A stretch of 56,823 nt of DNA from an uncultured Flavobacteriales bacterium (GTDB lineage: Bacteria; Bacteroidota; Bacteroidia; Flavobacteriales_G; Salibacteraceae): NCBI GenBank assembly GCA_937899835.1, contig CALCCE010000090.1, forward strand, positions 1 through 56,823, in the 5' to 3' direction. The translations under genes and the position numbers were made by a program. The notes below the pieces were generated by a model that was given only the letters and a program-made list of their open reading frames with translations, was not told the DNA's origin and did no database searches. Shown in pieces: positions 7,553-17,100 of this stretch. Positions within the stretch are counted from its first letter, which is position 1; each line of letters opens with the position of its first letter.

Positions 7553-8563
7553 TCAGGACTTTATAAAGTTGTTCAACGAATAAGCGAGGTTATCAAACAC
7601 ATGATACTGGATAACAACGAATTGCTTGTCGTTGACCAAGGCGTACAAACGGTCGAGGTCGTGGTCAATCGGATTCCCTTCCATATCTGTAGCATCGTTC
7701 TTGGCGGGTTTCAAAAAGGTTTTCACCGTTTTGCTGTTTCCTTCACGGTCGGTTACCGTATAAACGATCTCCGGGTCGGAGAGGGCCACTGAATCGATGA
7801 ACTGATTGTCTTTTGTTTCTTCAAAACTCTCGAAGTAAACCTTTTTGTAGGCAGTGAGGTAGGCCAGTGCTGCTGCCGTATCTACGTTGTTGATTTGCTG
7901 GCCGGAAATGAGCGCAGTGAGCCCGATCGTATTGTCTTCACGCAAGGCAATTTCGAATGACTTTTCAGGTGCTTTTAAGTGCTCCACTTTCACCGAGGCA
8001 ATGGTGCCGCGTCCGTAACGGAAAATGGCTTTGTTGCGCCATTCGTTTTCACTGGTGGAATACTTCGGTCCCAAATAACCCTTGAAACCAGGAATATGCA
8101 TCAGAAAGGGCACTTTTGCCCCTTCTAAGAGCATGTAAGTGCCCGAGTGGCTCTGGTTGGCCGAGCCTACATAGTACACTTTGCTGGGCGTGTTCCCACC
8201 TTGGAAAACTTCTACTTTGGTGCTGTTGCCGGCCATGTTTTTCAAAATGTTGTTGTAGGCCGATTTGGAAACCGGTGACTTCACCTTGAGCTTTTTCATG
8301 GTCTTTAGTAGCTCCACCAAATAATCGGTGCGCGCCTCATACTTTTCATTCAAACTCCAAAAGCCTTCTTCTTGCCGTTCCAGCAAAATGGTGTTTCCCG
8401 CTTTATCGGCCAAAAACACCTTGGTAACCGAGGACGTATCTTGAATGGAAAAGTCGCTCAAATCCGACGAAAGGGTGGAATTAGGGTTCTGGGTGCGGGT
8501 CAGGTAAACGGCCACACCGCCCACTACCAACAACAAAAGCACCACAATCAGAATACGTTTCAT
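7553..8563 (-). CDS. DUF4340 domain-containing membrane-anchored protein
   Basis: A 336-residue protein with an N-terminal membrane anchor (KRILIVVLLLLVVGGVAVYL) followed by a periplasmic-type domain of the DUF4340 family. Visible landmarks are the VFLADKAGNTILLER strand with FWSLNEKYEAR, VEVFQGG, and YVGSANQSHSGTYMLLEG near residue 135. DUF4340 proteins commonly sit beside GldG-type ABC proteins (DUF4350/GldG neighbourhoods), which matches this location 26 bp after gldG. A role with the GldFG membrane complex is an inference from position. The ATG at 8563 is preferred because the 40 residues encoded upstream overlap gldG and have no signal character. Confidence 0.82.
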   Translation of the reverse strand: MKRILIVVLLLLVVGGVAVYLTRTQNPNSTLSSDLSDFSIQDTSSVTKVFLADKAGNTILLERQEEGFWSLNEKYEARTDYLVELLKTMKKLKVKSPVSKSAYNNILKNMAGNSTKVEVFQGGNTPSKVYYVGSANQSHSGTYMLLEGAKVPFLMHIPGFKGYLGPKYSTSENEWRNKAIFRYGRGTIASVKVEHLKAPEKSFEIALREDNTIGLTALISGQQINNVDTAAALAYLTAYKKVYFESFEETKDNQFIDSVALSDPEIVYTVTDREGNSKTVKTFLKPAKNDATDMEGNPIDHDLDRLYALVNDKQFVVIQYHVFDNLAYSLNNFIKS

Positions 8564-8589
8564 GTTCAAATGGATTTTACTAAACCAAC

Positions 8590-10287
8590 TTAGCTGGCAT
8601 ATTTCCGCCTGCGCACCGCATACCAGCTCAAGCCAAACAACACCACCAGCACAATAGGCACCCCAAAGTTCGCTACCTGCCAAAAGGTACGTTCGGTTTG
8701 TATCCGATTTTCGTCCAGCAGGCGGATTTCAAAGTCTTTGGAGCGGGTTTCGATCAGCTCTTCGTCTTCGAACAGGTAATTGATGGCATTGTATAAAAAG
8801 TCGCGGTTGCTGAAGGTTTGACGGCTAAAACGGTCGTAGCCCAGCGGAAAAAACTGTTGGCGGGCCTGGTTCACCGGGTTGCGAATGATGTCGGCATCAG
8901 CAACAACGATCATCCGGTTGGGAACGCTCTTTTCCTTGATCTTCAGGCCCTCAATGTTGTACATTTCGGGGGGCAATAATTTTGCAAAAGCGGATTCGAA
9001 CTCTCCTTCCAGCAGCACTGCCGCAGCGCGTGCCGGGCCGGCAAACTGCCGCTCATCGGGCCGGTTGCGGAGAATGTTCAAACTCACCCGACTGGGCGAA
9101 TTGATCACCTTGGTATATTTAGAAGTGGTTAACAACACGGTTTTGCGCACATCCACCGATGTTTTCAGCGTGTCGATGGAGCTTACAAATTCCGACTTCA
9201 CCGGGCCAATGCTGGTGACAATGGGATGGTTGGCTGCCGGCGTGAGCAGGGGATAGTAGAACCAAGGCTTGGGCTTGTAGTTGGGCTGTTCGGGCACCGG
9301 ACTCACATCCACCGGAATGGTGAGGCACTGCATGTCCATCAACAAATTGGTGTTGAGGCGAACGCCGTAGCGAAACAACATATCTTCTACCCGCACTTGC
9401 TTGGGCAGCGACATGGTATAGCGCTTGTCGCGCAGGCTGTCCATGCTAATGGACACCGGGGCTACGAGCCACATAATGCGGCCGCCATTCATCACAAACT
9501 GATCGAGAATGAATTTGTCCTTGTCCGAAAACGAAGAGTCGGGGCCGGCAATGATGAGCCCGTCAAGGTTCTCTAAGGCGTCCAATCGCCCTTCGATGGT
9601 GTCGGCCCGAAGGTTGTAGAAATCGCCCAGCACCCGGCTGATATCGGCAACCTCAATACCGGTCAGTTCCCCGTGGCCCTGCAAAAACGAAATGGTTTGC
9701 CGTTTCTCTCGGGTCAGTTTTTTAATCGTAGAACTGATGTTGTATTCCAATTGATTGATGGCCCGATTGATCTCTATCAGCGGATCGTTGGTGTTTTGAG
9801 GCGGTAGAATTTGCAGGGGGATTTCCTGCTCCCGGTAGCTGAAAATGGCCCCGGGAAAAATGATTTTCTTTGAGCTTATGTCTCCTTCCTGAAATTCCAG
9901 GTTGGTGTACAGCAAGCCCTTTTCCAGCAGTTGATCAAACACCTGCTTGTTTTCTTCTTCGTTTTCACTGATGGCAGGGTTCACGAATTCATACTCGAAA
10001 TTACCGTTGGAATAAGCCCGGTATTCGTCCAGAATTTCCTTCACCGATTGTTGCAGGCGTTTCAAGGCTGCCGGCAAATCTCCTTCTAAATACACCTTTA
10101 CAAACACCACGTCTTCCAGTTCGGTCACTTGAGAACGGGTAGCCTCCGAAAGCGAGTAGCGTTTTTCGGAAGTAAGGTCCAAACGTCCAAACCAAAACGA
10201 ACCAATGTAGTTCACCAGAAACACCACCGCCACCGTGATCAACAACACGGCGATATCGAGGCCTTTTTGGTTTCTTTTTTTAGTCAT
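8590..10287 (-). CDS. gldG: Gliding motility-associated ABC transporter substrate-binding protein GldG
   Basis: A 565-residue GldG. It has an N-terminal transmembrane helix (about residues 12-32), then the RLDLTSEKRYSLSEATR segment diagnostic of GldG/ABC-type uncharacterised transport proteins, a large periplasmic domain with FLQGHGEL (near 205) and IIAGPDSSFSDKDKFILDQF (near 245), and a C-terminal transmembrane helix (about 540-558) followed by a basic tail. With the permease GldF upstream it forms the membrane part of the Gld ABC transporter needed for gliding in Flavobacterium. No gldA ATPase gene is visible in this window. Confidence 0.92.
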   Translation of the reverse strand: MTKKRNQKGLDIAVLLITVAVVFLVNYIGSFWFGRLDLTSEKRYSLSEATRSQVTELEDVVFVKVYLEGDLPAALKRLQQSVKEILDEYRAYSNGNFEYEFVNPAISENEEENKQVFDQLLEKGLLYTNLEFQEGDISSKKIIFPGAIFSYREQEIPLQILPPQNTNDPLIEINRAINQLEYNISSTIKKLTREKRQTISFLQGHGELTGIEVADISRVLGDFYNLRADTIEGRLDALENLDGLIIAGPDSSFSDKDKFILDQFVMNGGRIMWLVAPVSISMDSLRDKRYTMSLPKQVRVEDMLFRYGVRLNTNLLMDMQCLTIPVDVSPVPEQPNYKPKPWFYYPLLTPAANHPIVTSIGPVKSEFVSSIDTLKTSVDVRKTVLLTTSKYTKVINSPSRVSLNILRNRPDERQFAGPARAAAVLLEGEFESAFAKLLPPEMYNIEGLKIKEKSVPNRMIVVADADIIRNPVNQARQQFFPLGYDRFSRQTFSNRDFLYNAINYLFEDEELIETRSKDFEIRLLDENRIQTERTFWQVANFGVPIVLVVLFGLSWYAVRRRKYAS

Positions 10288-10352
10288 TTGGTGGGATTTT
10301 TTCGTTTGTAAATCAGTGATTTGTGTTATTTGTTGTGAACAATCAATTTAGG

Positions 10353-11084
10353 TTACCATTTGCGGCTTTGCAATCGGGTTTTGGTAAAGAGCAAAAACAA
10401 AAAGATGAGGCTGAAATAGTACAACACATCCCGGCTGTCAATCACCCCTCGACTCATGGAAAGGTAATGGTCGTTGATGCCAAGTTTGATGACCAAATGG
10501 TCGAAGCTGCCCATGATGCCGAGGGCCCCCAAAGCTTCAAAGCCGTAGTAGCACACGAAGGAAATAATGACGGCCAGAATGAAACTGATGATTTGGCTCT
10601 CGGTGAGCGAGGAGGCGAACAGGCCGATGGCCACGAAAGCCCCGGCCAAAAACAACAAACCGATGTACGATCCCCAAGTACCGCCCGAGTCGATGTTTCC
10701 TGGTGTTGCACCCAGGTTGGACACCGAATAGTAGTAGACCAATGTTGGCAACAAAGAAAATACCACCAGAAGGAAACCAGCAAAGTATTTGGCCAGCACG
10801 ATTTGCCAATCCGAAAGGGGGCGCGTCACCAGCAGTTCGAGGGTTCCGGTGCGTTTTTCTTCCGAAAAAGAGCGCATGGTAATGGCCGGTCCCAAAAACA
10901 AAAAGACCCACGGAGCTACAATGAAAAGGGTATCGATGGTGGAGTAGCCGCTATCCAACACATTGAGGTAGCCTGGGAATAGCCACATGATGATGCCTAC
11001 TGCCGAAAGGAAGACGGCAATAACCAGGTAGCCGGTGAGAGAGCTTAGAAAGCTGCTGATTTCTTTGCGAAGGAGGGTAAACAT
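10353..11084 (-). CDS. gldF: Gliding motility-associated ABC transporter permease GldF
   Basis: A 243-residue integral membrane protein with six predicted helices, of the ABC-2 type permease family. The N-terminus LLRKEISSFLSSLTGYLVIAVF, the ITMRSFSEEKRTGTLELLVTRPLSDWQIVLAKY loop (residues ~65-97) and the C-terminal SRGVIDSRDVLYY are characteristic of GldF. It is first in the minus-strand block and is followed 65 bp later by gldG. It would pair with GldG and the ATPase GldA, which must be encoded elsewhere. Confidence 0.93.
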   Translation of the reverse strand: MFTLLRKEISSFLSSLTGYLVIAVFLSAVGIIMWLFPGYLNVLDSGYSTIDTLFIVAPWVFLFLGPAITMRSFSEEKRTGTLELLVTRPLSDWQIVLAKYFAGFLLVVFSLLPTLVYYYSVSNLGATPGNIDSGGTWGSYIGLLFLAGAFVAIGLFASSLTESQIISFILAVIISFVCYYGFEALGALGIMGSFDHLVIKLGINDHYLSMSRGVIDSRDVLYYFSLIFLFLLFTKTRLQSRKW

Positions 11085-11294
11085 TTAAACTCTAAAAGCG
11101 ACCAAAATTAACTTTTTTTGAAACGAAAAGCGGGAAATTGGGCTGAAGTTTTTAACGCTAAAGTGTTGGATTTAGCCGAGTTGGGAGCGATTTTTTACCG
11201 TTTACCTTCCAAAGCCCTCCGCCCGTCTTGCTGTGCCTGCCGCTTAAAAGATGTGGGAGATCGGTCTGCTGCTTTCTGAAATTAGAATAACCGC

Positions 11295-11302
11295 TAAATT
11301 TG
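11295..11302 (+). promoter_or_regulatory. Likely -7 element (TAAATTTG) of the lysC-lysA operon
   Basis: TAAATTTG matches the Bacteroidota -7 consensus and sits 25 bp before the lysC ATG. A weaker TTTCTG lies about 20 bp further upstream where a -33 element would be. The rest of the 11085-11327 gap between gldF and lysC shows no gene and no obvious attenuator or lysine riboswitch fold. Confidence 0.5.
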
Positions 11303-11327
11303 CTTCCTTTTTTCAATTCTACCGAAC

Positions 11328-12662
11328 ATGCTGGTACTCAAATTTGGCGGCACATCGGTCGGGTCGCCCGACCGAATGAAAGCCGTAGCGGAGCTGATCC
11401 GTGGGGAAGAACCCCGAATCGTGGTGCTTTCGGCCGTTGCGGGCACCACCAATCAATTGGTTGAAACTGCCAACTGTCTTTACCGAAAGGATAAACCCGG
11501 TGCCATCAAGTGTTTGGACGGATTGGTGTTGCACTATGAAGGCTTTATCCAGGAGCTGTACGCTACCAAAACCATGGCGCAACGGGCTCGTGAATTGGTG
11601 CAAGTGCATTTTGATTACTTGCGTAGCTTCACCAAAGATCTTTTTACACAATACGAAGAAAGGGCCGTGCTGGCCCAGGGAGAGTTGATTTCCACCGCAC
11701 TGTTTCAATTCTACCTCGAAGAATTGGGCCGCGATTCCATGTTGCTGCCCGCGCTCGATTTTATGCGCATCGACAAAAACGGGGAGCCCGACTCCTGGTA
11801 CATTCAGCGCAACCTAAAACAGGAATTGGCCGCTCAGGCCAATCAGAAAGTATTCATCACCCAAGGCTATATCTGTCGCAATGCCTACGGAGAGATCGAC
11901 AACCTGAAACGAGGCGGGAGCGATTACACGGCTTCCCTGGTTGGTGCGGCCATGCAAGCCTCTGAGATTCAGATCTGGACCGATATTGACGGCATGCACA
12001 ACAACGACCCTCGGGTGGTAGACAATACCCGCCCTTTGGAGCAGTTGAGTTTCGACGAAGCAGCCGAGTTGGCCTATTTTGGCGCAAAAATCCTGCACCC
12101 CTCTTCGGTATTGCCAGCCCGGCAGCACGATATTCCGGTGCGTTTAAAGAGTACCATGCAGCCTGAGGCGGCAGGTACGCTCATTTCCAGCGCCTCTTCC
12201 GGAGGTGGCATCAAGGCCATCGCTGCCAAATCTGGCATTGTGGCGCTGCGCATCAAGTCGGGGCGCATGCTGATGGCTTACGGTTTTTTGAGGAGTGTTT
12301 TCGAGGTGTTCGAGCGCTACAAGACTCCAATTGACATGATCACCACCTCTGAGGTGGCGGTGTCGCTCACGATTGATAAAACCGACCACTTGGAGGAGAT
12401 CAAGAACGAATTGGAGGAGTATGCCACAGTAGAAATCGATCCCGAACAGGTGATTGTGTGTGTGGTAGGCGATTTGGTGCAAGAAACTCAAGGCGAAGCA
12501 GCTAAGGTGTTTCAGAGCCTAAAAGGCATTCCGGTTAGGATGATTTCTTACGGTGGAAGCCGTCACAACATCTCAGTTTTGGTACACCAGCAGCACCGGG
12601 ATGCCGCCCTAAGGGCATTGAGTCAAGGTTTGTTTGTTCCTCAAAACCAAGCCGTGGAATGA
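11328..12662 (+). CDS. lysC: Aspartate kinase, monofunctional
   Basis: A 444-residue aspartate kinase, the first step of the aspartate-family amino acid pathway. It opens with the kinase motif VLKFGGTSVGSPDRM, has the RGGSDYTASLVGAAM nucleotide/aspartate site (near residue 197) and the WTDIDGMHNNDPRVV motif (near 220). The C-terminal third (about 300-440) holds two ACT domains, which in this family bind lysine for feedback inhibition. Length is normal and there is no fused homoserine dehydrogenase. The stop overlaps the lysA start by 4 bp (ATGA), indicating translational coupling; the pair therefore probably serves lysine/diaminopimelate synthesis. Confidence 0.94.
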   Translation: MLVLKFGGTSVGSPDRMKAVAELIRGEEPRIVVLSAVAGTTNQLVETANCLYRKDKPGAIKCLDGLVLHYEGFIQELYATKTMAQRARELVQVHFDYLRSFTKDLFTQYEERAVLAQGELISTALFQFYLEELGRDSMLLPALDFMRIDKNGEPDSWYIQRNLKQELAAQANQKVFITQGYICRNAYGEIDNLKRGGSDYTASLVGAAMQASEIQIWTDIDGMHNNDPRVVDNTRPLEQLSFDEAAELAYFGAKILHPSSVLPARQHDIPVRLKSTMQPEAAGTLISSASSGGGIKAIAAKSGIVALRIKSGRMLMAYGFLRSVFEVFERYKTPIDMITTSEVAVSLTIDKTDHLEEIKNELEEYATVEIDPEQVIVCVVGDLVQETQGEAAKVFQSLKGIPVRMISYGGSRHNISVLVHQQHRDAALRALSQGLFVPQNQAVE

Positions 12663-13807
12663 AGGTATTGAAACAGTGGGCGGAGTTGGAAACGCCTTTT
12701 TATGCGTATGACCGGCAAGTGCTGCATCATGCGTTGCAACGTGCTAAAACCGCAGCAGAAAAAAGAAACTACCATGTGCATTACGCCTTAAAAGCCAATG
12801 CTGAGGCCAATTTGCTGCAATCGATAGTAGAAATGGGTTTCGGGGCCGATTGTGTCAGTGGTCAGGAAGTAGAATGCGCAGTTGAATCAGGCTTTGCGGC
12901 TGAAAAGATCGTGTTTGCCGGGGTGGGAAAGTCGGATCGCGAGATTCGCTATGCCCTGGAAAACGACATCTATTGCTTCAATTGCGAATCGTTGCAAGAG
13001 CTGGAGGTGATTGATCAGCTGGCTGCCTCGATGGGCAAAGTGGCTCGGGTGGCCTTGCGCATCAATCCCGATGTAGATCCCAATACGCACCGCTACATTA
13101 CAACGGGTTTGGAGGAAAACAAATTCGGCATCAATGTGTGGCAGCTGGAGGAAACCTTGGCACGACTCCAAACCCTCAATGCACTTCAATTGGAGGGGTT
13201 ACACTTCCATATTGGTTCGCAAATCACCGATTTGTCGGCCTTTCGCAACCTGTGTACCCGGGTCAACGAGATTCAGCGTTGGTTTTTCGATCGGCAAATT
13301 GTGCCCAATCACGTTAATTTGGGCGGTGGTTTGGGCATCGACTACGATCGGCCTGCCGCCAGCGATGATCCTGATTTTGAAGCCTACTTCTCCATCTTCG
13401 AGCGCTTTTTGGAGCCTCGGCCCCATCAAAGCATTCATTTTGAATTGGGGAGGGCCTTGGTGGGGCACTGTGGAGCGCTCATCAGCAAAGTGTTGTATGT
13501 GAAGCCCGGCATCAAGACCGATTTTGTGATTTTGGACGCCGGGATGACCGAGCTCATTCGGCCGGCCTTGTACCAGGCTTATCACCGAATTGAAAACCTG
13601 TCGAAATCCGGGCAGCCGATAGCGCCCAAAAAGTACGATGTGGTAGGGCCGATTTGTGAGTCGTCCGACTGCTTTGGAAAGGCGGTAGAATTGCCCCAAA
13701 CCGAGCGTGGCGATTGGGTGGCCATTCACACCGCAGGAGCCTATGGTCAGGTGATGGCATCGCGCTATAATTTGCGCCCCTTTGTGCCGGCGGTTTGGAC
13801 GGATTAG
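12659..13807 (+). CDS. lysA: Diaminopimelate decarboxylase
   Basis: A 382-residue PLP-dependent decarboxylase of the alanine racemase fold (group IV), which converts meso-diaminopimelate to lysine. Visible are the PLP lysine in HYALKANAEANLL (near residue 43), HFHIGSQI (near 182), the glycine-rich phosphate loop LGGGLGIDY (near 221), and the C-terminal GPICESSDCFGK with the active-site cysteine contributed across the dimer. It overlaps lysC by 4 bp. The protein is slightly shorter than many LysA enzymes, which is usual for Bacteroidota. Confidence 0.93.
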   Translation: MKVLKQWAELETPFYAYDRQVLHHALQRAKTAAEKRNYHVHYALKANAEANLLQSIVEMGFGADCVSGQEVECAVESGFAAEKIVFAGVGKSDREIRYALENDIYCFNCESLQELEVIDQLAASMGKVARVALRINPDVDPNTHRYITTGLEENKFGINVWQLEETLARLQTLNALQLEGLHFHIGSQITDLSAFRNLCTRVNEIQRWFFDRQIVPNHVNLGGGLGIDYDRPAASDDPDFEAYFSIFERFLEPRPHQSIHFELGRALVGHCGALISKVLYVKPGIKTDFVILDAGMTELIRPALYQAYHRIENLSKSGQPIAPKKYDVVGPICESSDCFGKAVELPQTERGDWVAIHTAGAYGQVMASRYNLRPFVPAVWTD

Positions 13808-13935
13808 CAGGGTAGGAGAGAAGCACTTCAGTTGCACTCCGATGGCGGTGAAATGGATCGAATTCAGGTGGAATAAGTGAATTGAAAACTGATAGTTCCG
13901 GTGGTCGGTTGTTAAATATTGGAAAATAGTTGTTT

Positions 13936-16428
13936 ATGAAATTTTGTAAAAATTTTTCAACGCGATTTTTTGCGAATAGAGGCACTTTTTTTTGGGTTAA
14001 AATCAGACCTGTTTGCCCATTGTTGAGCTTGCTGATGGCGGTAGCTTTCGGACAAGTTGCCGCACAAATTCCCGAACCCACACGCACCTATTTGGCCGAC
14101 GATGGTTTGGTACCCCGCGAGCGATTTTTCGATTTCAAACAATTGGATTTGGAGCTAGCTTTCGAGCCTGAAAAAGGCTTGGTGAAGGGTACTGTTCGGC
14201 ACACCTTTAGCCCCCTGCGCAATGAGTTAAAAAATGTTCAGCTGGATGCCCCTGGAATACGGGTGAAAACCATTACGCTCGATGGCCAAACGTGCACCTG
14301 GAAATCGGCTGCGAAAATGCTGGACATTGCCGTTCCCGAAGGCGCGCTTACCCGAGGAAAAGACTATCAACTGACCATCGAATACGAAGCCAATCCAAAA
14401 AAAGGAATCTACTTCATCGGTTGGAACGATCCGCTCAACCTGAGCCGCAAACAAATCTGGACCCAAGGCCAGGGGATTGACAACCGCCATTGGATTCCGA
14501 TGTTCGATGACCTGAGCGACAAAGTGGTATCGAACCTCACCGTCAACATGCCGGAAGGATATAAAGTGCTGAGCAACGGCCAACGGTCGAAGCCGAAAAA
14601 CAACAAGGACGGTCCCTGGACTTGGTCCTACCGCATGGAACACCAGCATCCGCCCTATCTCATCATGTTGGGCATTGGGAAATACGAGATCAAGGAAACT
14701 CAATCAGCCAGTGGTATTCCGATGTACCTGTATTACTATCCAGAATGGGAAGATCGGGTAGAAGCTACTTACCGCTACAGCGAAGCCATGTTCGATTGGT
14801 TTGAGCAGGAGCTCGGTGTGCCCTATCCCTGGGGGAGTTACAGTCAAATTCCGGTGCAGGACTTTATGTACGGAGCCATGGAAAACACCACCGCTACCTT
14901 GTTTGGCGACTTTTTCTTCGTGGACGACCGTTCTTACCACGACCGCAACTATGTAGCGGTGAACGCACATGAGTTGGCCCATCAATGGTTTGGCGATTAT
15001 GTAACCGCCCGCAGTTCGGCCCACCACTGGTTGCAGGAGAGCTTTGCTACCTATTACAATACCCTCTACGAAAAAGAAGCTTTCGGGCAGGATCACTACG
15101 ATTGGAAACGCCGGCAGGCAGTGCTTCAAAGCTTGAATGCCAGCAAAAAAGACCACCGACCCATTGCTAACAGTCGGGCCGGGTCCACCCGGCATTATCC
15201 GAAGGGAGCACACGTGTTGCACATGTTGCGCCACCTCGTGGGAGACGAATTGTACCGGGCCTCCATCAAGCATTACCTGCAAAAGCACCCCTACGGTTCA
15301 GTAGATTCGGAAGACCTGCTGGTGGCATTTTATGAGGTGAGCGGCCAGCCCTTAAACTGGTTTTGGGAAGAGTGGGTATACCGTGGCGGAGAGCCCGAAT
15401 ACCAAGTGAGTTTCGAAGAAGTAGAGCGCTCCGGCAGGCGTTTTTCAGAATTTACCGTTGAGCAGGTCCACCAGCAAACCGAAGTCGTGGGCTTGTTTGA
15501 CATGCCCATGGTGTTTCAGGTACATTATAAAGATGGTACTAGCAGTGAGGAACAACACCGCATTTTCGAGGCCAGGCAAACCGTTGCACTTGCCAATCCC
15601 GAAAACAAAGAAGTCGCCTACGTACTGTTTGATCCCAACAGCGAGGTGATCAAAAAAGTGCGTTTCTCAAAATCCACAGTTATGCTCATGGAGCAAGCCG
15701 AAAAGGCCACCCACATGCTCGACCGCTACGATGCTTTGGTGGCACTGCGCTCGGTGCCAATGGCCCAAAAGAAACCTTTGTATCAGCGAATTTGGACCAA
15801 CAACGACTACCATGAGGTGCTGGGCGAATTGATTTTTCAGGCATTGAACGACGATGCGCCTGAATGGATGATCGAGTTGGCGATGGCCCATGAAAATGTG
15901 CAGGTGCAAAAACACCTGGCCAGGCACCTCAAAACCATTGATGTGAACTGGATCAAAACCTTAGAACCCTTGCTCACCAATCCATCTTACGTGACTGTGG
16001 AAATCGCTTTGGAAAAGCTTTGTGTGGCTTCCCCCACCCAAGCAGGCCAATTTTTGGCCGCTTGCGATGGCGTGATGGGTACCCGCGGTCGCAATGTGCG
16101 CATCAAGTGGTTGGAAATGGCGTTGAACTTTCAGCACGACTCTAAATACGAGAAAGAGTTGATCGAATACACTTCCGTCTCTTATGAGTTTTTGACCCGC
16201 ACAGCGGCTGCTCAAGCCTGTGTGCGCCTGAGTTTGTTCAACGAAAATGTATTTCAATACCTGGCCAATGGAGCAGGGGCCTACAATAGGCGATTGAAGG
16301 GGCCTTGCCGTCAGGCACTAAGAGAATTCTACAAAGAGCCCATTTACCGATCTATGATCAGAAAATACGTAGCAGAAGGAACCTGGAACGCAGACATGCA
16401 ACGGTTCTGGGACCGCCTGTTGGGGTAA
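13936..16428 (+). CDS. M1 family metallopeptidase (aminopeptidase N-like)
   Basis: An 830-residue exported zinc aminopeptidase. A long basic/hydrophobic signal peptide ends near AVAFGQVAAQ. The N-terminal beta domain is followed by the exopeptidase motif GAMEN (residues 313-317), the zinc motif HELAH (345-349) and the third zinc ligand Glu368 in LQESFA, at the M1-typical 18-residue spacing. The C-terminal ~250 residues are helical, HEAT-like. I use the ATG at 13936 rather than the TTG two codons earlier. Probably periplasmic or outer-membrane associated, acting in peptide use. It is followed by a stem-loop terminator. Confidence 0.93.
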   Translation: MKFCKNFSTRFFANRGTFFWVKIRPVCPLLSLLMAVAFGQVAAQIPEPTRTYLADDGLVPRERFFDFKQLDLELAFEPEKGLVKGTVRHTFSPLRNELKNVQLDAPGIRVKTITLDGQTCTWKSAAKMLDIAVPEGALTRGKDYQLTIEYEANPKKGIYFIGWNDPLNLSRKQIWTQGQGIDNRHWIPMFDDLSDKVVSNLTVNMPEGYKVLSNGQRSKPKNNKDGPWTWSYRMEHQHPPYLIMLGIGKYEIKETQSASGIPMYLYYYPEWEDRVEATYRYSEAMFDWFEQELGVPYPWGSYSQIPVQDFMYGAMENTTATLFGDFFFVDDRSYHDRNYVAVNAHELAHQWFGDYVTARSSAHHWLQESFATYYNTLYEKEAFGQDHYDWKRRQAVLQSLNASKKDHRPIANSRAGSTRHYPKGAHVLHMLRHLVGDELYRASIKHYLQKHPYGSVDSEDLLVAFYEVSGQPLNWFWEEWVYRGGEPEYQVSFEEVERSGRRFSEFTVEQVHQQTEVVGLFDMPMVFQVHYKDGTSSEEQHRIFEARQTVALANPENKEVAYVLFDPNSEVIKKVRFSKSTVMLMEQAEKATHMLDRYDALVALRSVPMAQKKPLYQRIWTNNDYHEVLGELIFQALNDDAPEWMIELAMAHENVQVQKHLARHLKTIDVNWIKTLEPLLTNPSYVTVEIALEKLCVASPTQAGQFLAACDGVMGTRGRNVRIKWLEMALNFQHDSKYEKELIEYTSVSYEFLTRTAAAQACVRLSLFNENVFQYLANGAGAYNRRLKGPCRQALREFYKEPIYRSMIRKYVAEGTWNADMQRFWDRLLG

Positions 16429-16803
16429 AGAAAAAAAAGAAGCAAGAAATCCGATCCATCTTAGCCCCCCAGTTAAGACATCGGCCATTGTTCTTGCTTC
16501 TTTTTGTTGTGAAAAGTTGTTTCGAAGCAACTCCTCGGTGTGCTAATGAAAGCGGTCGATTTGCTAAAAATCTATCTAACAGTGATTATCAAAGAATCGA
16601 CAGTCATAAAATTGCGGCAGCGATTCGGGGAGGACAAGACGTAATTGTACTGAATTTGGATACCCTGTTTTAGCCCTATATAAACCCCATTTTTACTCTA
16701 TATAAAACTGTAACAACTACCTATAAATATGCGTGTTTATACGGTAGTAGGTGTCGCGCTTCGATTGTGCGCTTTTTGGGTAGAAGGCAGCCAAAAAAGG
16801 GAC
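16429..16803. other. Intergenic region with terminator and no supported gene
   Basis: The 375 bp hold the stem-loop at 16438-16505 and then AT-rich sequence with two similar CTATATAAA blocks (16676-16684 and 16698-16706). A 32-codon frame at 16546-16644 has no recognisable signature. I see no tRNA or further structure. Confidence 0.6.
16438..16505 (+). terminator. Long stem-loop terminator after the M1 peptidase gene
   Basis: AGAAGCAAGAA (16439-16449) and TTCTTGCTTCT (16490-16500) form a perfect 11-bp stem that runs into TTTTTG. The 40-base loop can fold further through CCGAT with ATCGG and CTTA with TAAG, giving a compact nested hairpin. It sits directly after the peptidase stop codon. The loop is longer than usual for an intrinsic terminator. 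Confidence 0.65.
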
Positions 16804-17100
16804 TCAATCGACCTTGAAAAGCCGTTGAAAGCTTCGAGCCCAAGGTTTTTCGGCAAACAGCACTTTGGTCTTGGCCCAGGTGCTGCGGAACAATTCCGAT
16901 TGGCGGTAAGCTTCTAACGCCTCTGGTCCGGTCCAGTGGCTGTGGGTCATCAATACATGGGGCTGCTTGGAATCTTGGATCAACTCCAGGTATTCACACC
17001 CTTCAAAAGCCCTGATTTTAGACTTTGAAGCCTCGAAGATGGCGAGAAAAGTCTCCACCTCCTCCGGTTGAAAGGTCATCTGTACCAGCCTAATTACCAT
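16804..17100 (-). CDS. Antibiotic biosynthesis monooxygenase (ABM) domain protein
   Basis: A 98-residue dimeric alpha/beta-barrel protein of the ABM (YgiN/IsdG-like fold) superfamily. It begins MVIRLVQMTFQPEEVETFLAIFEASK, and has GCEYLELIQD and HSHWTGPEALEAYRQSELF as in small putative quinone- or heme-type monooxygenases. The exact substrate cannot be told. The ATG at 17100 is chosen because it matches the domain start. It overlaps the 3' end of the upstream SAM hydrolase gene by 11 bp, so the two are probably co-transcribed. Confidence 0.8.
   Translation of the reverse strand: MVIRLVQMTFQPEEVETFLAIFEASKSKIRAFEGCEYLELIQDSKQPHVLMTHSHWTGPEALEAYRQSELFRSTWAKTKVLFAEKPWARSFQRLFKVD

Noticed and set aside
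10323-10982. A 219-codon plus-strand frame opposite gldF
   Set aside because: It is antisense to a recognisable GldF and has highly polar, non-family composition.
11085-11327. Possible lysine riboswitch upstream of lysC
   Set aside because: No multi-helix fold or conserved lysine-box sequence is visible; only a -7 promoter element was found.
16546-16644. A 32-codon plus-strand frame after the M1 peptidase
   Set aside because: No recognisable motif, no promoter or second copy to support it; it is too short to judge.
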